From Glossina fuscipes (taxonomy: Eukaryota; Arthropoda; Insecta; Diptera; Glossinidae), in contig NW_023998454.1 of the NCBI RefSeq assembly GCF_014805625.2, positions 3,521,645 through 3,585,644 of the forward strand: 64,000 nt of DNA. The letters are read 5' to 3'. The notes beneath the pieces were generated by a model that saw only the letters and a list, made by a program, of their open reading frames with translations, did not search any database and was not told the DNA's origin. Positions 1 to 10,329 of the stretch are shown here, one piece after another (position 1 is the stretch's first letter; each line of letters begins with the position of its first letter). Position numbers and translations under genes: made by a program.

Positions 1-479
1 GTTGAGGGATTGGCAGTACTGGTCTTGTAAGGAGGAAAACAACCAAATCATGTCAGTTTCTCCGCTAAATTGATCGATCGATGCGAACAGTAGTAAGAAT
101 CGAACAAAAGAAAGAAAGAACAAAACAAAACACAACTACACCTTCCAGGGAACAATGAAACGCCGAAAGCAAAAAAGCGACAAACGGTACTTTAAATTCG
201 TTCATAGAATTCATAAATACAATTAAAACTGTTTTATAGATATTATTATCTCTCTCCCTTTCTCCTTTGCTACCTATTCATAACTGGATATATATGAACG
301 CATTATTCCATAATATTATTGCCCAAGTTATACTATTAATTAAAGACCAAAAAACTTCTCGACTCCTTGATGTGTGCATAATCTCGGAGTTGGTTCTCAG
401 CTCCGTGTAATTTCGAATGTTACATCGCAACTACATTTGTTTTCTGATATTTCCGGCTCGCTAATCTAGCCATTTCTTC
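1..479. other. AT-rich sequence, nothing recognised
   Basis: I see no convincing coding frame, RNA gene or repeat here. The minus-strand translation just left of the RT relic (about 310-480) may be a further decayed part of that element, but too little is conserved to say. Confidence 0.4.
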
Positions 480-1130
480 TTTTTATTTCTACGTCCCTGT
501 CCCAGCCTTCGTCTATGATGCATGCAAGTTTTTACATTTGGTTACTAATTGACAGTGTGGTTGTTACATTGATCATTTACAGCTTGAACCATCGCCTGCA
601 GATCCTGCACATTATCTACTATGATAGTTGCATCGTCCGCATATCGGTTATTATTGATGAATTGCCAACTAACCTTAATTCCTGCTTCCATCGTTTGAGT
701 AGAAGAAGAGGAAAGAAAATGAGCCCTTAGGTAACAATTCTGTTGGAATATAATTTTCCACGACATTATTGCCACGGTCTCGACTGCAACTTTTTGATGC
801 AACGTATTTCTCTTTCCGTCAATTCTAAGACCTTTCAGGATATCTATTAATTTATCATGAAACAAAGAAAAACGGTTTTATGCACATTTCTATAGTTCTG
901 GACTGGAACATAAATTCTGGTGCTCATGCCTTTCTGGAAACCAAACTGATCACGGTCAAATGATGAATTGCATTCACCATGGAGCCTTTGCTGAATTATT
1001 CTTAGGCCTGTTTTCATAACAGGATTCATTACATTTATCATTCTATAAATAATTTTATAAATACCTACTATTGAAACTTGCAACTTGTTACTCAGCGGTT
1101 CACACGCTCGTAAATTTCTCAATTATTGCA
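480..1130 (-). pseudogene. Decayed non-LTR reverse transcriptase fragment
   Basis: Two adjacent minus-strand frames carry pieces of one RT domain. The upstream piece (1122-847) has a finger-region block with DQFGFQKGMSTR, typical of the segment before RT motif A. The downstream piece (865-545) has RYADDATIIVDNVQDLQAM, the catalytic YADD box and its usual follow-on. The linking sequence is frame-shifted and motif A is not clear, so the copy is dead. The wording around YADD is closest to CR1/RTE/L1-like LINE families of insects, but the clade is not certain. No endonuclease or 3' tail is visible. Confidence 0.75.
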
Positions 1131-3034
1131 AATTCAAACATTCATTTATTTTCACCTATAAAAGTTACCTAGAAGCAATGAAACACAAAATTATTTTTGT
1201 CTTGTTCGTAAGCGCATCTACCCTAATCCTCCTATAATATGTTTACTATGTATGGCTTCCGCCTTGCAACGTATTGTCGACCATATTACAAGTTTCGTTT
1301 ACAGTGGTAAACTAAGGTATCACATTTCGCTTTTTTTTAAATTTTCTTCCTGTGAGTGCCTAAAATTTAGATAGATAATCTAACTCTACAACACTCTTTG
1401 ATCACAATCACTCAATTTTTTAATAGAGGAGATACAGACTTATAGATTAAGTAAAAGTCTTTTTATATTGATATCGAGTACTTCTTTCAACGAATATCAA
1501 TTTATGGTTCGCTCACCTCGATACTAGAAGGTTTTATATCATAGTTTCAAACCCTTTCATGACTTCTTGGCTGCTTTTAAAAGAAAATTGACCTCATACA
1601 TTAATACTTCCAGCAGTTCTTTCTTTGTAGATGTTGTACAATTAATGTAACCATACGCACTGGCTTGTCGATGTAGAACGCGGCTTAAATTGCGCGGGTT
1701 ACCTGTTTTTTCATCCGAAGGAGTGTTCTGCCGCCCATCACCCTCGGCGGATGGTGATGTTTTAGGTTCTTATGGCTCTTGATCAATCGAGTTTCTTAGT
1801 ATTATCAGAATCAGAATTTCCTTTTCTTCCGCGCACCAAATCAAGTATTTTTCTTTGTATTATCGGAAGGCAAGCGGTTAAAAGTAATGTGTCATCTGCA
1901 AAAAATATATCTGAGTTGGCGTGGTACTATGGCTTGCTAAAATGTTTGCTTTATTGTGGAATTAATAAAATTTTATGAATTGTTCTCTGCACAATTGTAG
2001 CTGTCGTGTTGAAGACAGTTAGCTATAATATTAACGAGTGAGTTTTTATTTCGCTATATTTTGGCAATTCTTCTTTTTCATCTCTTCTCTATTCTTTTGA
2101 TCTCCCAAATTGCTGTATTAGGCCCATCAGAGTTTGACTTCTTAATTTAATATTTCTTTCTTTTAAGATTATTCGATTAGGAGTTACGGCATATAATTAT
2201 GGGAAACCTTCAGTAACTATAATATTGAAATATTTCAAAAAAAACGAATTTAAGATCCTTCGTGTTATTGTTAATGCCTCGTAGTTTATTAGCAATAAAG
2301 CTATTCATTTGGATACGGATTTTTCATATGTTAAAAATGCCTTTCTTCAAGCTAAGTAATCACGTAAATCCCATGACAATATATCTTCTCGATGAATCCA
2401 AAGAAGTGAGAACATTGAAAAGACATATACTATTCAGAAATTGATTAATTTTCCTGCTATATATTATTTTCTAAGTGCACATAGCTTCTTTCTATCCATT
2501 TAAACATCATATCTGTGTAGTTATATCATAACAATAACCGTTATTATTTTCTTCCCTTTACCAAAAAATTTGCTTATTGTCTTTTCGAATAGATTCTACA
2601 AAAAAAACCTGCTTTGGTCAAATCCACCAGTTGACTGTTACGATCAATGTTCTGGTAAGAACTCTTTTCGTATGCTGGTTGTGTAATTTTGCTGCCCATC
2701 CAAAACGGTCAGGTCTTAGTAGCAGGTGATTTGACCGTGCTTTTGCTGGCCTTACCCTCAGAGAAATGTAGATTGTTTTTCCCCTTAGCGTTTTCTTCTT
2801 AGTTATATTAACGAATGACAACGATCGTTCTTCTAATAAAGTTCTTCTTCATAAAGTTCAGTGAAATTCGGTACATGTACGATCTTCTCAATCGATTTAA
2901 GTACCTTTGCAAAAATCTAAACAGTACCGCTTTAAAGTCTATCAAAGGTACACTCTATAACAAACAAACAGGGTTTTGAAGCTTTGCGAAAGCAAAAACA
3001 TCTTGTCTATAACACTCTCAAAGTACCAAGAGAA
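1131..3034. other. Non-coding AT-rich stretch
   Basis: No gene or recognised repeat is visible. A short hairpin lies at 1736-1759: CATCACC pairs with GGTGATG around a 10-nt GC-rich loop. Short open frames at 1772-1978, 2262-2444 and 2618-2821 have no family features. Confidence 0.4.
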
Positions 3035-3137
3035 GTTTAGTCATAGTGGCAGCATCTTTCATAGGGGAAGAGGTTTGAAAACTGTCAACCTCTTGAACTG
3101 TCAACCACAACGAAAGATGCTGTCATTATGACTAAAC
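3035..3137. repeat. Inverted repeat with 26-bp arms
   Basis: Positions 3035-3060 and 3112-3137 are reverse complements with two mismatches, enclosing 51 bases that themselves contain AACTGTCAACC twice. It sits exactly where recognisable RNase H coding of the neighbouring I-clade element ends. It could be a MITE-like insertion, a hairpin formed by a breakage event, or part of the element's 3' end. No flanking duplication is evident. Confidence 0.7.
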
Positions 3138-3905
3138 ACACGACAGCTTTGTCGTTGCAACTATGTTGGATCTGACTTCGTATGCTTCGTATGTTTTGTC
3201 GGTTGTATCAGAGAAGATTTCTGACCCAGACTTGCCTAATGCACCAAGTGCCAAAATGCCATGAGTCCCTGGCACTGCTATTAATTCCGAACTAGTTGAC
3301 ACAACGCTGAGCAGCATTGAATTTTTGAACTGTGATAACGATTTACCATTTGGGTCAGCAAACTTCATCAAGCTTTAGCTAGTCACCTAGATAGTGGTTT
3401 CTTTAATGTTGTCAAGAAATCCGGACAAACTCGAACAGATGTTAGTCAACAAAAGGCTGTTACTTCTAACCGCAGAACAGGCTAGCTGCACTCTTATCGA
3501 AATGCCCAGATCGATGACGGTACGTGCGGATGTTCACGCTGGTTAATGGACCCAAGCAATAAACACAACACATTATATCACAGTAAACTATAAAGCATTT
3601 ACAAAGCAGAACACCATATGAGCAATGGTGTGGAAGAGAACTTAGCCTGAAATATTTTAAAGCCTTTGTCTCGTATGTTGCTGCTCTGGACAAATCTGGT
3701 GATTATTATAATAACTATTTTAGCTTTAAACTCATAAAGTCTATTTTCCAAAGTTGGGAGACAAGTTTCGATTATAATATTATTTATGGGCGTCGTTCGA
3801 AAAGCATAACAACTTGCTCTGACAGCTTGGTGTTAGACCGGTTTGGGAAGGTTGATATTCGATTTGCAGCTATTGCCATATATTATAAAAGCACAGTCAA
3901 CCTTG
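3138..3905 (-). pseudogene. I-clade ORF2, C-terminal and RNase H remnant
   Basis: Minus-strand pieces continue the element after the RT. At about 3895-3700, in broken frames, HQAVRASCYAFRTTPINN and LPTLENRLYEFKAKI resemble the segment between RT and RNase H in I-clade proteins. At 3371-3138 the phrase LIAVPGTHGILALGALGKSG resembles the RNase H stretch normally written WVPGHxGIxGNExADxxAK. The conserved W, the H of PGH and the N-E-x-A-D acidic run are altered, so the domain would not be active. RNase H in these elements removes RNA from the RNA-DNA hybrid. Confidence 0.6.
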
Positions 3906-3922
3906 CTTAAAACAAGCATTTT

Positions 3923-3987
3923 AGTGAGATAAACAATAGTGACTCTTGTTTAGTGACTATTGTATAGTGACTATTGTTTATCTCACT
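3923..3987. repeat. Perfect 18-bp inverted repeat inside the I-clade element
   Basis: AGTGAGATAAACAATAGT at 3923-3940 is the exact reverse complement of 3970-3987. The 29-base loop holds two further copies of the TAGTGACT(A/C)TTGT word. In the ORF2 reading it replaces the short conserved segment just before LVLSKVD. It therefore interrupts coding rather than being part of it. Confidence 0.85.
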
Positions 3988-4254
3988 GCGCGCATGGCTT
4001 TTCCAAGCAACATACGGCATTAAATTCACTCTTGATAAAATGGAATTTTTTAAACGAAGGCAGTGTGCTTTCCAGCGATATTTGTTGGAAAACGTGAGGC
4101 CGAGAATACGCAGCGTCTGCACGTTTAGTACTGGGAAGACGTTAATGTGCATCAATAAATTTCCTGCATGGCTTACCTGCTTTCGACATATGTGCATTTC
4201 TTTTGATTTTTGTATGGAAATTTTAGTTCCTGACGAGCGCCGCCCATGCGGAGA

Positions 4255-5535
4255 TCAGTCATCCAATAGCTTCGAGGATGTTGATTGGCTCCGTGCTATC
4301 TTTTTCTTTTGTAGACATGTATACATCGTCCGCGTAGAGTCTATGTTCCTCTCTTGGTACACGGCAAAGAATTTTGCTAATTTTGTTGAAGGCGATCTGG
4401 AAAAGCGTGACAGAAAAAGGAGATGAATGCCATTCGTTAGCGGAAAGGAATCAGAGAGATGATTGTTGGTTTTAACTTTAAATCGCCGATGCGACATGAA
4501 TGATTTGATGTAGTTGAAAAATTTGGTTCCAACATTCCATGATTTCAAGAGTCTTAAAATAACATGAAGACCAACTCTGTCGAATGCTTTTTCGAAATCA
4601 ATTGAGAGAATTCTTCCATGGCTTCGTTCGGAAATTGCTTTGCTGGTAAAGTAATCAATGTGTAGAGCACCCCCTACCCCGCTTGAAACCAACTTGTTGC
4701 TTTGTTATCAGGTTCTTGGACTCAAGAAACCAAGATAATCTAGATGCCATAATCTTTTCCAATACCTTTGAGAGGCAAGATAAAAGAGTGATTAGGCGAT
4801 AATCCGATGCGATGGAGACATTTTTAGACTTTGGAATTGAAACAGCTGCCAGTTTCCACATGTAGGGTATATGGCCAGTCAAAAATACTATTAGTATCAT
4901 ATAGGTCCAGTAATTTCTTTTTACTTGAATTAGACAGAGCACTGATCGTTTGGTAGAAGATGCGATCTAGATGGTGTCCTCCCCTTCGATTTGCAGAGAC
5001 AACTTTCAAGTTCTAAGTTAGATATGCAATTTTCCAGGAACATGGCACATCTGTCAATAGCATTTGAAAGAGAAATTCGAGTCCTTTTATTTCCGATGAA
5101 AACACTGTAAAAGTTGCGGTCAGTGGAGTATTCGCACAACATTTGTTCAAAGTAATTAGAAATTTCATGTGCGTCAGTTAACGTTCCATCGGGAGTGCAG
5201 ATGGCAGAAATTTCGTACAGATTTGAAGTCCTATTGAGTCTGTTGATTTTGTTCCAGACAACTTTCATTGATGTATTTCTGTGAATTCCCCTCGAAAAAA
5301 GTTCGAAACTAAGTGCCTTTGATTTTCGTAATTCCTTCCTGAATAGAGCATTGGCCTTTTTGTATAATAACAAGTGATCATGATCAGGACATCTCTTAAA
5401 GCGGTGCCATAGATCCATTTTATTTTTCCTCAAAAACGAAAGCGGTTTGTTCCACCAAGGAACCATAGCTTGTTTAAAAGAGCTGTTGGATTGAGGAATA
5501 GAAAGATGAGTAGCCATGCGAGTCGCTTTATTCAT
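4255..5535 (-). pseudogene. I-clade ORF2, linker and reverse transcriptase
   Basis: The minus strand carries the pre-RT linker with MVPWWNKPL (5535-4930), then PKSKNVSIASDYRLITLLSC and GFKRGRG (4942-4655), motif A as LSIDFEKAFDRVGLHVIL (4692-4255), and the catalytic box HRLYADDVYMST in another frame (YADD at 4325-4336). All RT landmarks are present in order, but they lie in three frames, so several indels have disabled the protein. The thumb region past 4255 continues in another frame with LRILGLTFSNKYRWKAH (4197-3990). Confidence 0.85.
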
Positions 5536-5627
5536 AATAACAGGATTATGGTTGCAGTTCCCGTTAAATGGCTTTGAATTCAGAAATGACTCGGCCTGTT
5601 TGGAATAATTAATCCAATCCGCTTTAT

Positions 5628-6326
5628 CTAGAAGGAATTTGTCGTTGCAGAGGACATTGAAAGTTTAAGATCGATTATGATTGGAAAGCGATCACTATTA
5701 TGTAGATCATTAGAAATGGACCAGGAAACCAAAGGAAGAAGTGAGGGGAAGCAATATGTGAAATCAATATGTGAAAAAGTGTGATGAGTTGAAAAGTGCG
5801 TTGATTTTCCATCATTTAAAATGCAGAGATTGCTTTGAATGAAGGCCTTTTCTAAAAGAGTTCCACGAGTGTTGTTCACTGTTGGGCAGATGGTATTCCA
5901 GCTGTTAAAGTCGCCGCATATAATTAATGGGAGGAAAAGTACGGAGAACAAATTGTAGAGTTCTTGCTGAGAAAACGATTGCGAAGGTGGGATATAGAGC
6001 GAAAGCACTGTAAATTTTATGTTTAACATTATTTGTATCGCTACGGCTTGTATGTTTGAGCTTAAATTTATGCATTTGTGAGATATACTTAATTTTATAA
6101 AAACACCAATTCCTTCTTTGCAATATAAATTTTGATCAGCATTAGTGAAGTATCCAGTATATGATTCGGGTGTAATAGGGTTAAAAGAGGTTCTACGGGT
6201 CTCTTGAAGCGATATAAAGGTTGGATTGAAATCACTTATGAGTGTACGGAGTTCATCAAAATTATTAAGAAGTTCCTTAATGTTCCATTGTAGAATTTTA
6301 AAAACTTTATTTAATTGTAGTGACAT
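5628..6326 (-). pseudogene. I-clade ORF2, endonuclease domain
   Basis: An open frame of 232 residues starts at an ATG at 6326. It shows the apurinic/apyrimidinic-endonuclease fold motifs in order: ILQWNIKELLNNFDELRTL, ISLQETR, EGIGVFIK, LSLYIPP, ICGDFNSWN, and near the end SDRFPI. The last motif is normally SDHxPI, whose histidine is catalytic. Here CAC has become CGC (plus positions 5688-5690), so even this open domain would probably not nick DNA. The frame ends before the linker, which resumes at 5535 in another frame. Confidence 0.85.
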
Positions 6327-6782
6327 GGAAACGGAGTCGAAAGTAGGTTAAGTTGACATATCAGCGTCTCCGTCTAAAAGGTCGCTATAGGAAATTTGTG
6401 TAAATAATTTGTTCTTACCAGCAGAGTAATCTGTACTTAGGTGATTGGGCAGGTTGGAAGTGCAACGAGTGGGCTGATTAAGGAAGTAAAGATTGGATTC
6501 ATTACAACTTGTAATTTATCGACTAGAGTTGAGAGCTGTTGATTCTGGGGAATTTAGTTTATTAGATTTTAGGATACGTGTTGTTGTTTTAATTTTTTCA
6601 ATATTTGCTGTTGTTTTGATTTTTTCAATATTATCTTCGGCGAGTGGTGGAACTGGTTTCGCAATATAATTTTTGGTTGATGGTAGAACAGGCTTTTCGT
6701 TGGAAGGAGTTGGAGTTAAAGTCTTATTAGGCTCGATTTGCGAGGCGACAGCACCGTAGGTATTACTTTTGTTAATTCTTTG
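6327..6782 (-). other. I-clade ORF1 C-terminus and inter-ORF spacer
   Basis: No conserved motif is visible. It lies between the zinc-knuckle ORF1 and the endonuclease start and is presumably the low-complexity end of ORF1 plus the inter-ORF spacer. A duplicated stretch (TTGTTTTGATTTTTTCAATA and a near copy) occurs at about 6580-6630. Confidence 0.5.
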
Positions 6783-7500
6783 CTATCCAGATGGATTAAT
6801 TTCCTGGTACTTGCGTCGCGCTTCACCCATGCTACAGTAATTTTCTGCTTCGATTTTTAGAAGTTCACGCATTTGTATAAAATTTGGGCATTGCTTGTCT
6901 AATGCCGAGTGTTGATCATTGCAGTTTAAGCAGAAACTACGGGTACAGCTTTCAGCAAGTGGAGGAAGACCACAGTTGTCAGCACAAGATATTGCACTGG
7001 TGCACCTTTTTGCCGTATGACCCAGGCGTTGGCAGTTTTTACAACCCACAGGATTTGGAATGTAGAGTTCCACTTTACATTTATACCAAGCTACATCAAC
7101 AGTCGGCGGTATCCGATAGCGGTTAAAAGTCAAAATAATTGTTTCTGTAATGGAGCGGGCTTTCTTCATCGTCATCGTCAAAGCCCTGGGACTGTATACA
7201 AAACCAGCTTGGAGAATAAGATTTGAAAAATCTTCCACCACATTATCAATTTCATAAGAGCCTTGCAGACTCGACTTAAGTTGTAAATTGACATCGATCC
7301 AGCCCCTAAAGACCCCAATGCCAGTTCTACGACTACTGATATTATATTTAACAGGGAGATTATGAACAATCTTATTGAACTTGACAACCAACGGAGAGTA
7401 ATCAGAACCAAGGTCATTATAGTCATAAATATGAAGTAAAATAGCGGGAATGACATAGTGTACGTTGAAATGCAGTGAGCCAGAAATATTTCGCAGACCG
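6783..7500 (-). pseudogene. I-clade ORF1 (Gag-like, zinc knuckles)
   Basis: From 7391 down, a 202-residue frame ends with CKNCQRLGHTAKRC, a CX2CX4HX4C zinc knuckle, followed by further cysteine-rich knuckles (CADNCGLPPLAESC; CLNCNDQHSALDKQC). The upstream part (7500-7392) continues in another frame, with IYDYNDLGSDYSPLVVKFN just before the join, so one indel separates the N-terminal segment. ORF1 proteins of LINEs bind their own RNA and escort it to the nucleus. The spacing to ORF2 and shared strand show it belongs to the same element. Confidence 0.8.
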
Positions 7501-7904
7501 GACGGTCGGTATGTACTTCTCGTGGTAAATAAGACAGACGTAGTTATTATTACGGATGGATTTGTTGAGCTCGCTTCATTTCGAATTGATGTTTGGCATT
7601 AAAGTCATCTCCAGGAAAACATTTTGCAGCCAAATGCCTGCATTATACTTACTACATTTTAATGAAAACTGAAAAAATTTCACTAGAATCACGGAGTCAC
7701 ATGATTATATCCATTGATTTTAAAATGAGAACGATTTATGAAATGAGGATGTGGTGTAAGAAGAATGTCGATAAAATTTTGGTAAACGAAAGTTTCTAGG
7801 TTTATTTGTATGTTATATGTTGAGCATCTTAGTATTATTAATACTTATATTGTAAATATGCTGGGCTCCTGTTGCTGATATTGTTTTTACTGCTGCTGGT
7901 GTCA
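7501..7904. other. No recognised feature
   Basis: AT-rich sequence upstream of the I-clade ORF1. It may include the element's 5' UTR on the minus strand, but there is no landmark to show it. Confidence 0.35.
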
Positions 7905-7975
7905 TTAATGTTTTTATACCCATCACCGAAGGATGGGGGATATATTCATTTTGTCAAGTGTTTTGCAATGCTCAG

Positions 7976-8555
7976 ATTGTAGCATGGGTTTAACGTGGGT
8001 TCCTGCCATGATGGTTTAACCCCACGGTGGCCCAAGCCACTTTAAGCGTAATATACGCCCCCTGGTGAGTTAGACAATCCCCACATAGTAGGGGCCTAAG
8101 CAGCACCAAAGTCCAGAACAGTTTCTTGCGTATGGATCAATAAACCCCGCTCTGGTCAGTGGTGAGGCCTAGCTGCACTCGATTGTTCCACTTTGGCTTC
8201 GAACTGCCAACCGCAACCACCACGAGTACTCCCCGAAGGGCCGCACCCGAGCAGTCAGGGCTCACAAATTGATCAACTATATGCGTTCAAAAAGGGGAAA
8301 GAAAAATGCGCCTGCTACCATTGCCACTAGGCATCCGTGAATATATAATTTAAAGTGTATAATTTAAAATGTAAAAATATAGGCAAAAAGGGTGGAAAAG
8401 CCTGCCGTCCAATCCCTTTTCTTTTATTTATACATCTAATTAACTCATATTATTTTAAGGATATAACAATCTAATATGCACCCCTTAGAGGTACATATTC
8501 AAAGCAAAAGATCCAAAACACTTTTAGTCTTATATTATGTATTTACAATGCTCAG
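7976..8555 (+). repeat. GC-rich structured repeat, copy A
   Basis: A GC-rich block in AT-rich surroundings, shared with copies at 8556 and 18914. Conserved words in all three are GGGTTTAACGT, GACAATCCCC, GTATGG, CTCTGGT and ACTCCCCGAAGGGCCG. Nested hairpins are 7994-8001 with 8018-8026 around GCCA-TGA-TGGT (8005-8015), GTGGC-CCAA-GCCAC (8027-8040), GCGTA-ATA-TACGC (8046-8058), CCCC/GGGG (8079-8094), and GTTTCTTG with CAATAAAC (8121-8145, one mismatch). The copy ends in an AT-rich tail and is flanked by CAATGCTCAG on both sides. It may be a non-autonomous retroelement or the UTR of a LINE. Confidence 0.75.
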
Positions 8556-9099
8556 AATTTGTGGCAAGGGTTTAACGTGGGTTCCTGCCTGTAAGGCTTA
8601 ACCCCACGGTGGCCCAAACCACTTTTTAAGCGTACTACGCCCCCTGGCGAGTTAGACAATCCCCACAGAGTAGGGGCCTAAACAGCACCAGAGTCCAGAT
8701 CAGTTTATTGTGTATGGAACAATAAACCCCACTCTGGTGAGTGGCGAGGGCCTAGCTGCACGCGATTGTTCCACTTTGGCTTGGAACTGCCAACCACAAC
8801 CACCACGAGTACTCCCCGAAGGGCCGCACCCAGTAGTCAGGACTCACCAATTGATCAACTGACTGCTTCCGCCATAAGGCTTCCACTGTGCTTGTTGATC
8901 AATTACCACCTTTACCCGCAGGCATTCATGACATGTGTTCAAAAGTAAAAATAGGTAAAAGGGGAGAACTTATTCGTCATACCCCTTTTCCATTCTTGCA
9001 TGTATTAATTAATTTACCAGACATTTTCTTTCATTCGGCCAAAGGGAAAGCCGTCCATCAATTCCTTTTTTGCATGTATTAATTCATTACAATGCTCAG
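8556..9099 (+). repeat. GC-rich structured repeat, copy B
   Basis: Directly follows copy A and is flanked by the same 10-mer (8546-8555 and 9090-9099). Hairpins are 8576-8583 with 8600-8608 enclosing GCCT-GTA-AGGC (8587-8597), GTGG/CCAC (8609-8622), GCGT-ACT-ACGC (8630-8640), and a perfect 9-bp stem GTTTATTGT/ACAATAAAC with the conserved GTATGGA loop (8703-8727). It differs from copy A by scattered substitutions and short indels, so the two are not a recent duplication. The tail has two related AT-rich segments ending in CATGTATTAATT (8999-9012 and 9072-9085). Confidence 0.75.
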
Positions 9100-9800
9100 G
9101 AGGAAGATTCGGAGACCCCACAAAATATATATATTCTTGATCAGCGGCAAATTCCCAATCGATTTAAGCATGTCCGTTTGCGCGCCTACGTAAGGTCGTT
9201 GTGAACATTCTCCTGGCCACAAAAATGAAGCTATCCGCGTCAAATTTGGCAGAAACTAAAAATAGGTCAACCACGCCTACAATACTACGTAAACCGCAAA
9301 CACCTCTCTTTTTCAAAAAGTATAAAAAAATTATATTTGGCTTATAACTCATAAACTATAGCAGATAAAAGTACTAAAATTAGAACACACATTCTAGGGG
9401 CGATTATCTTGTGCCTGTACAAAAATTGAAAAAAGAGACTGACTTGCCCAATATTATAATGTATCAAAATTGAAATTGTTTCCCAATATCTTAATAATGC
9501 GCAGAAGCAACCTTCAAAAAGCCTCGTTTGTAATATAAATTCTCGAAATCTGAAATGCACCTAAACATGTCCGTCTGTTCAGCTGTCCGCCTGCCCGTCT
9601 GCGCAACCATGTAGTATTTGCGGTAAATATCCATCCGTTAGCGAAAATAAAGATCTCGTCTACAAATTCGCGATACAATTTGAAAGTGACTTAAACTTTT
9701 CCAACGATACTCCTAGAACGCCCGCATGTCTTTGTAGCAAAAAATATTAATTTGAAAAACGAAAAAATCAGCCACTACCACTCCATATTATAAAGCATAA

Positions 9801-10329
9801 GGTGTTTTACTTTTTATGTCTTTTTTAGGATGCCGGCGATGGATATAAAATATTCGCTCACGCCGGAATATAATTCTCCCCGGTTTTATTTGCACTTAAT
9901 TAATCTGAAACAAAACCATTTTTGCCGGAATAAAACGTAACCCTACGTCTTTTCTTATGACAACAATCAGACAGACAATCTTATAGATATTTCGCTTGTA
10001 GAACAATGCTTTGTAGTGCTATAATCAAAAAAAAAAAGTGTTTATAATAATTTCATGGTTTCCATCCTCACGAAGATATTTTACATTATCTACTTATATA
10101 AAGATGTGATATTCTGCTACAGTAAATTGCTAACTGTTATTGCACACTGGCATGTCTCTAAGAGCAATTTTCTGATAGTAAAATTAGCAATCATAGATTC
10201 AGTTTTAAAGACTTGAACTCACGTCCGTAAAATCTAACGCAATTAAAAATTCATTCTTCTAAATTCCGATCAATTTTAAATCCTCACATGATTATTTATA
10301 AAACAGTAACTGGTTATATTCATTTTAGA
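9801..10329. other. No recognised feature
   Basis: AT-rich DNA with a poly-A run near 10028. It may contain diverged remains of the preceding mini-me-like repeat. No coding frame is supported. Confidence 0.35.

Larger units (their letters stand above)
3138..7500 (-). mobile_element. I-clade non-LTR retrotransposon, near complete, inactive
   Basis: Read on the minus strand, the order is ORF1 with zinc knuckles (7500-6783), a 456-bp spacer, then ORF2 with apurinic-type endonuclease (6326-5628), linker and RT (5535-4255), and an RNase H remnant (about 3700-3138). The ORF1 knuckles, the endonuclease phrasing and the terminal RNase H are the layout of the I clade of LINEs, which copy themselves by target-primed reverse transcription. 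The element is broken by several frameshifts, stops and an internal palindrome. Neither a defined 5' end nor a tail at the 3' end can be recognised, and I saw no target-site duplication. Confidence 0.85.
7905..9800 (+). mobile_element. mini-me-like repeat, interrupted by two GC-rich repeat copies
   Basis: The left end (about 7912-7975) reads TACCCATCACCGAAGGATGG, then runs to CAATGCTCAG. The continuation appears only at 9100: a GGAGACCCCACAAAA block, a TA run, TTCTTGATCAGCGGCAAATT, and ATGTCCGTTTGCG. A second GTCY-rich block follows at 9568-9605. A TA block, a core and a GTCY block in this order are the described layout of mini-me/DINE-type repeats of flies, which are regarded as Helitron/Helentron-related. 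The assignment rests on layout, not on an alignment. Confidence 0.55.

Noticed and set aside
1735..1760. Hairpin with GC loop as a possible Helitron 3' end
   Set aside because: A Helitron end should carry a CTRR-type terminus just after the hairpin, and none is present.
3466..3693. Minus-strand ORF with several Cys residues
   Set aside because: It lies inside the decayed I-clade ORF2 region and is best read as part of that relic, not as a separate gene.
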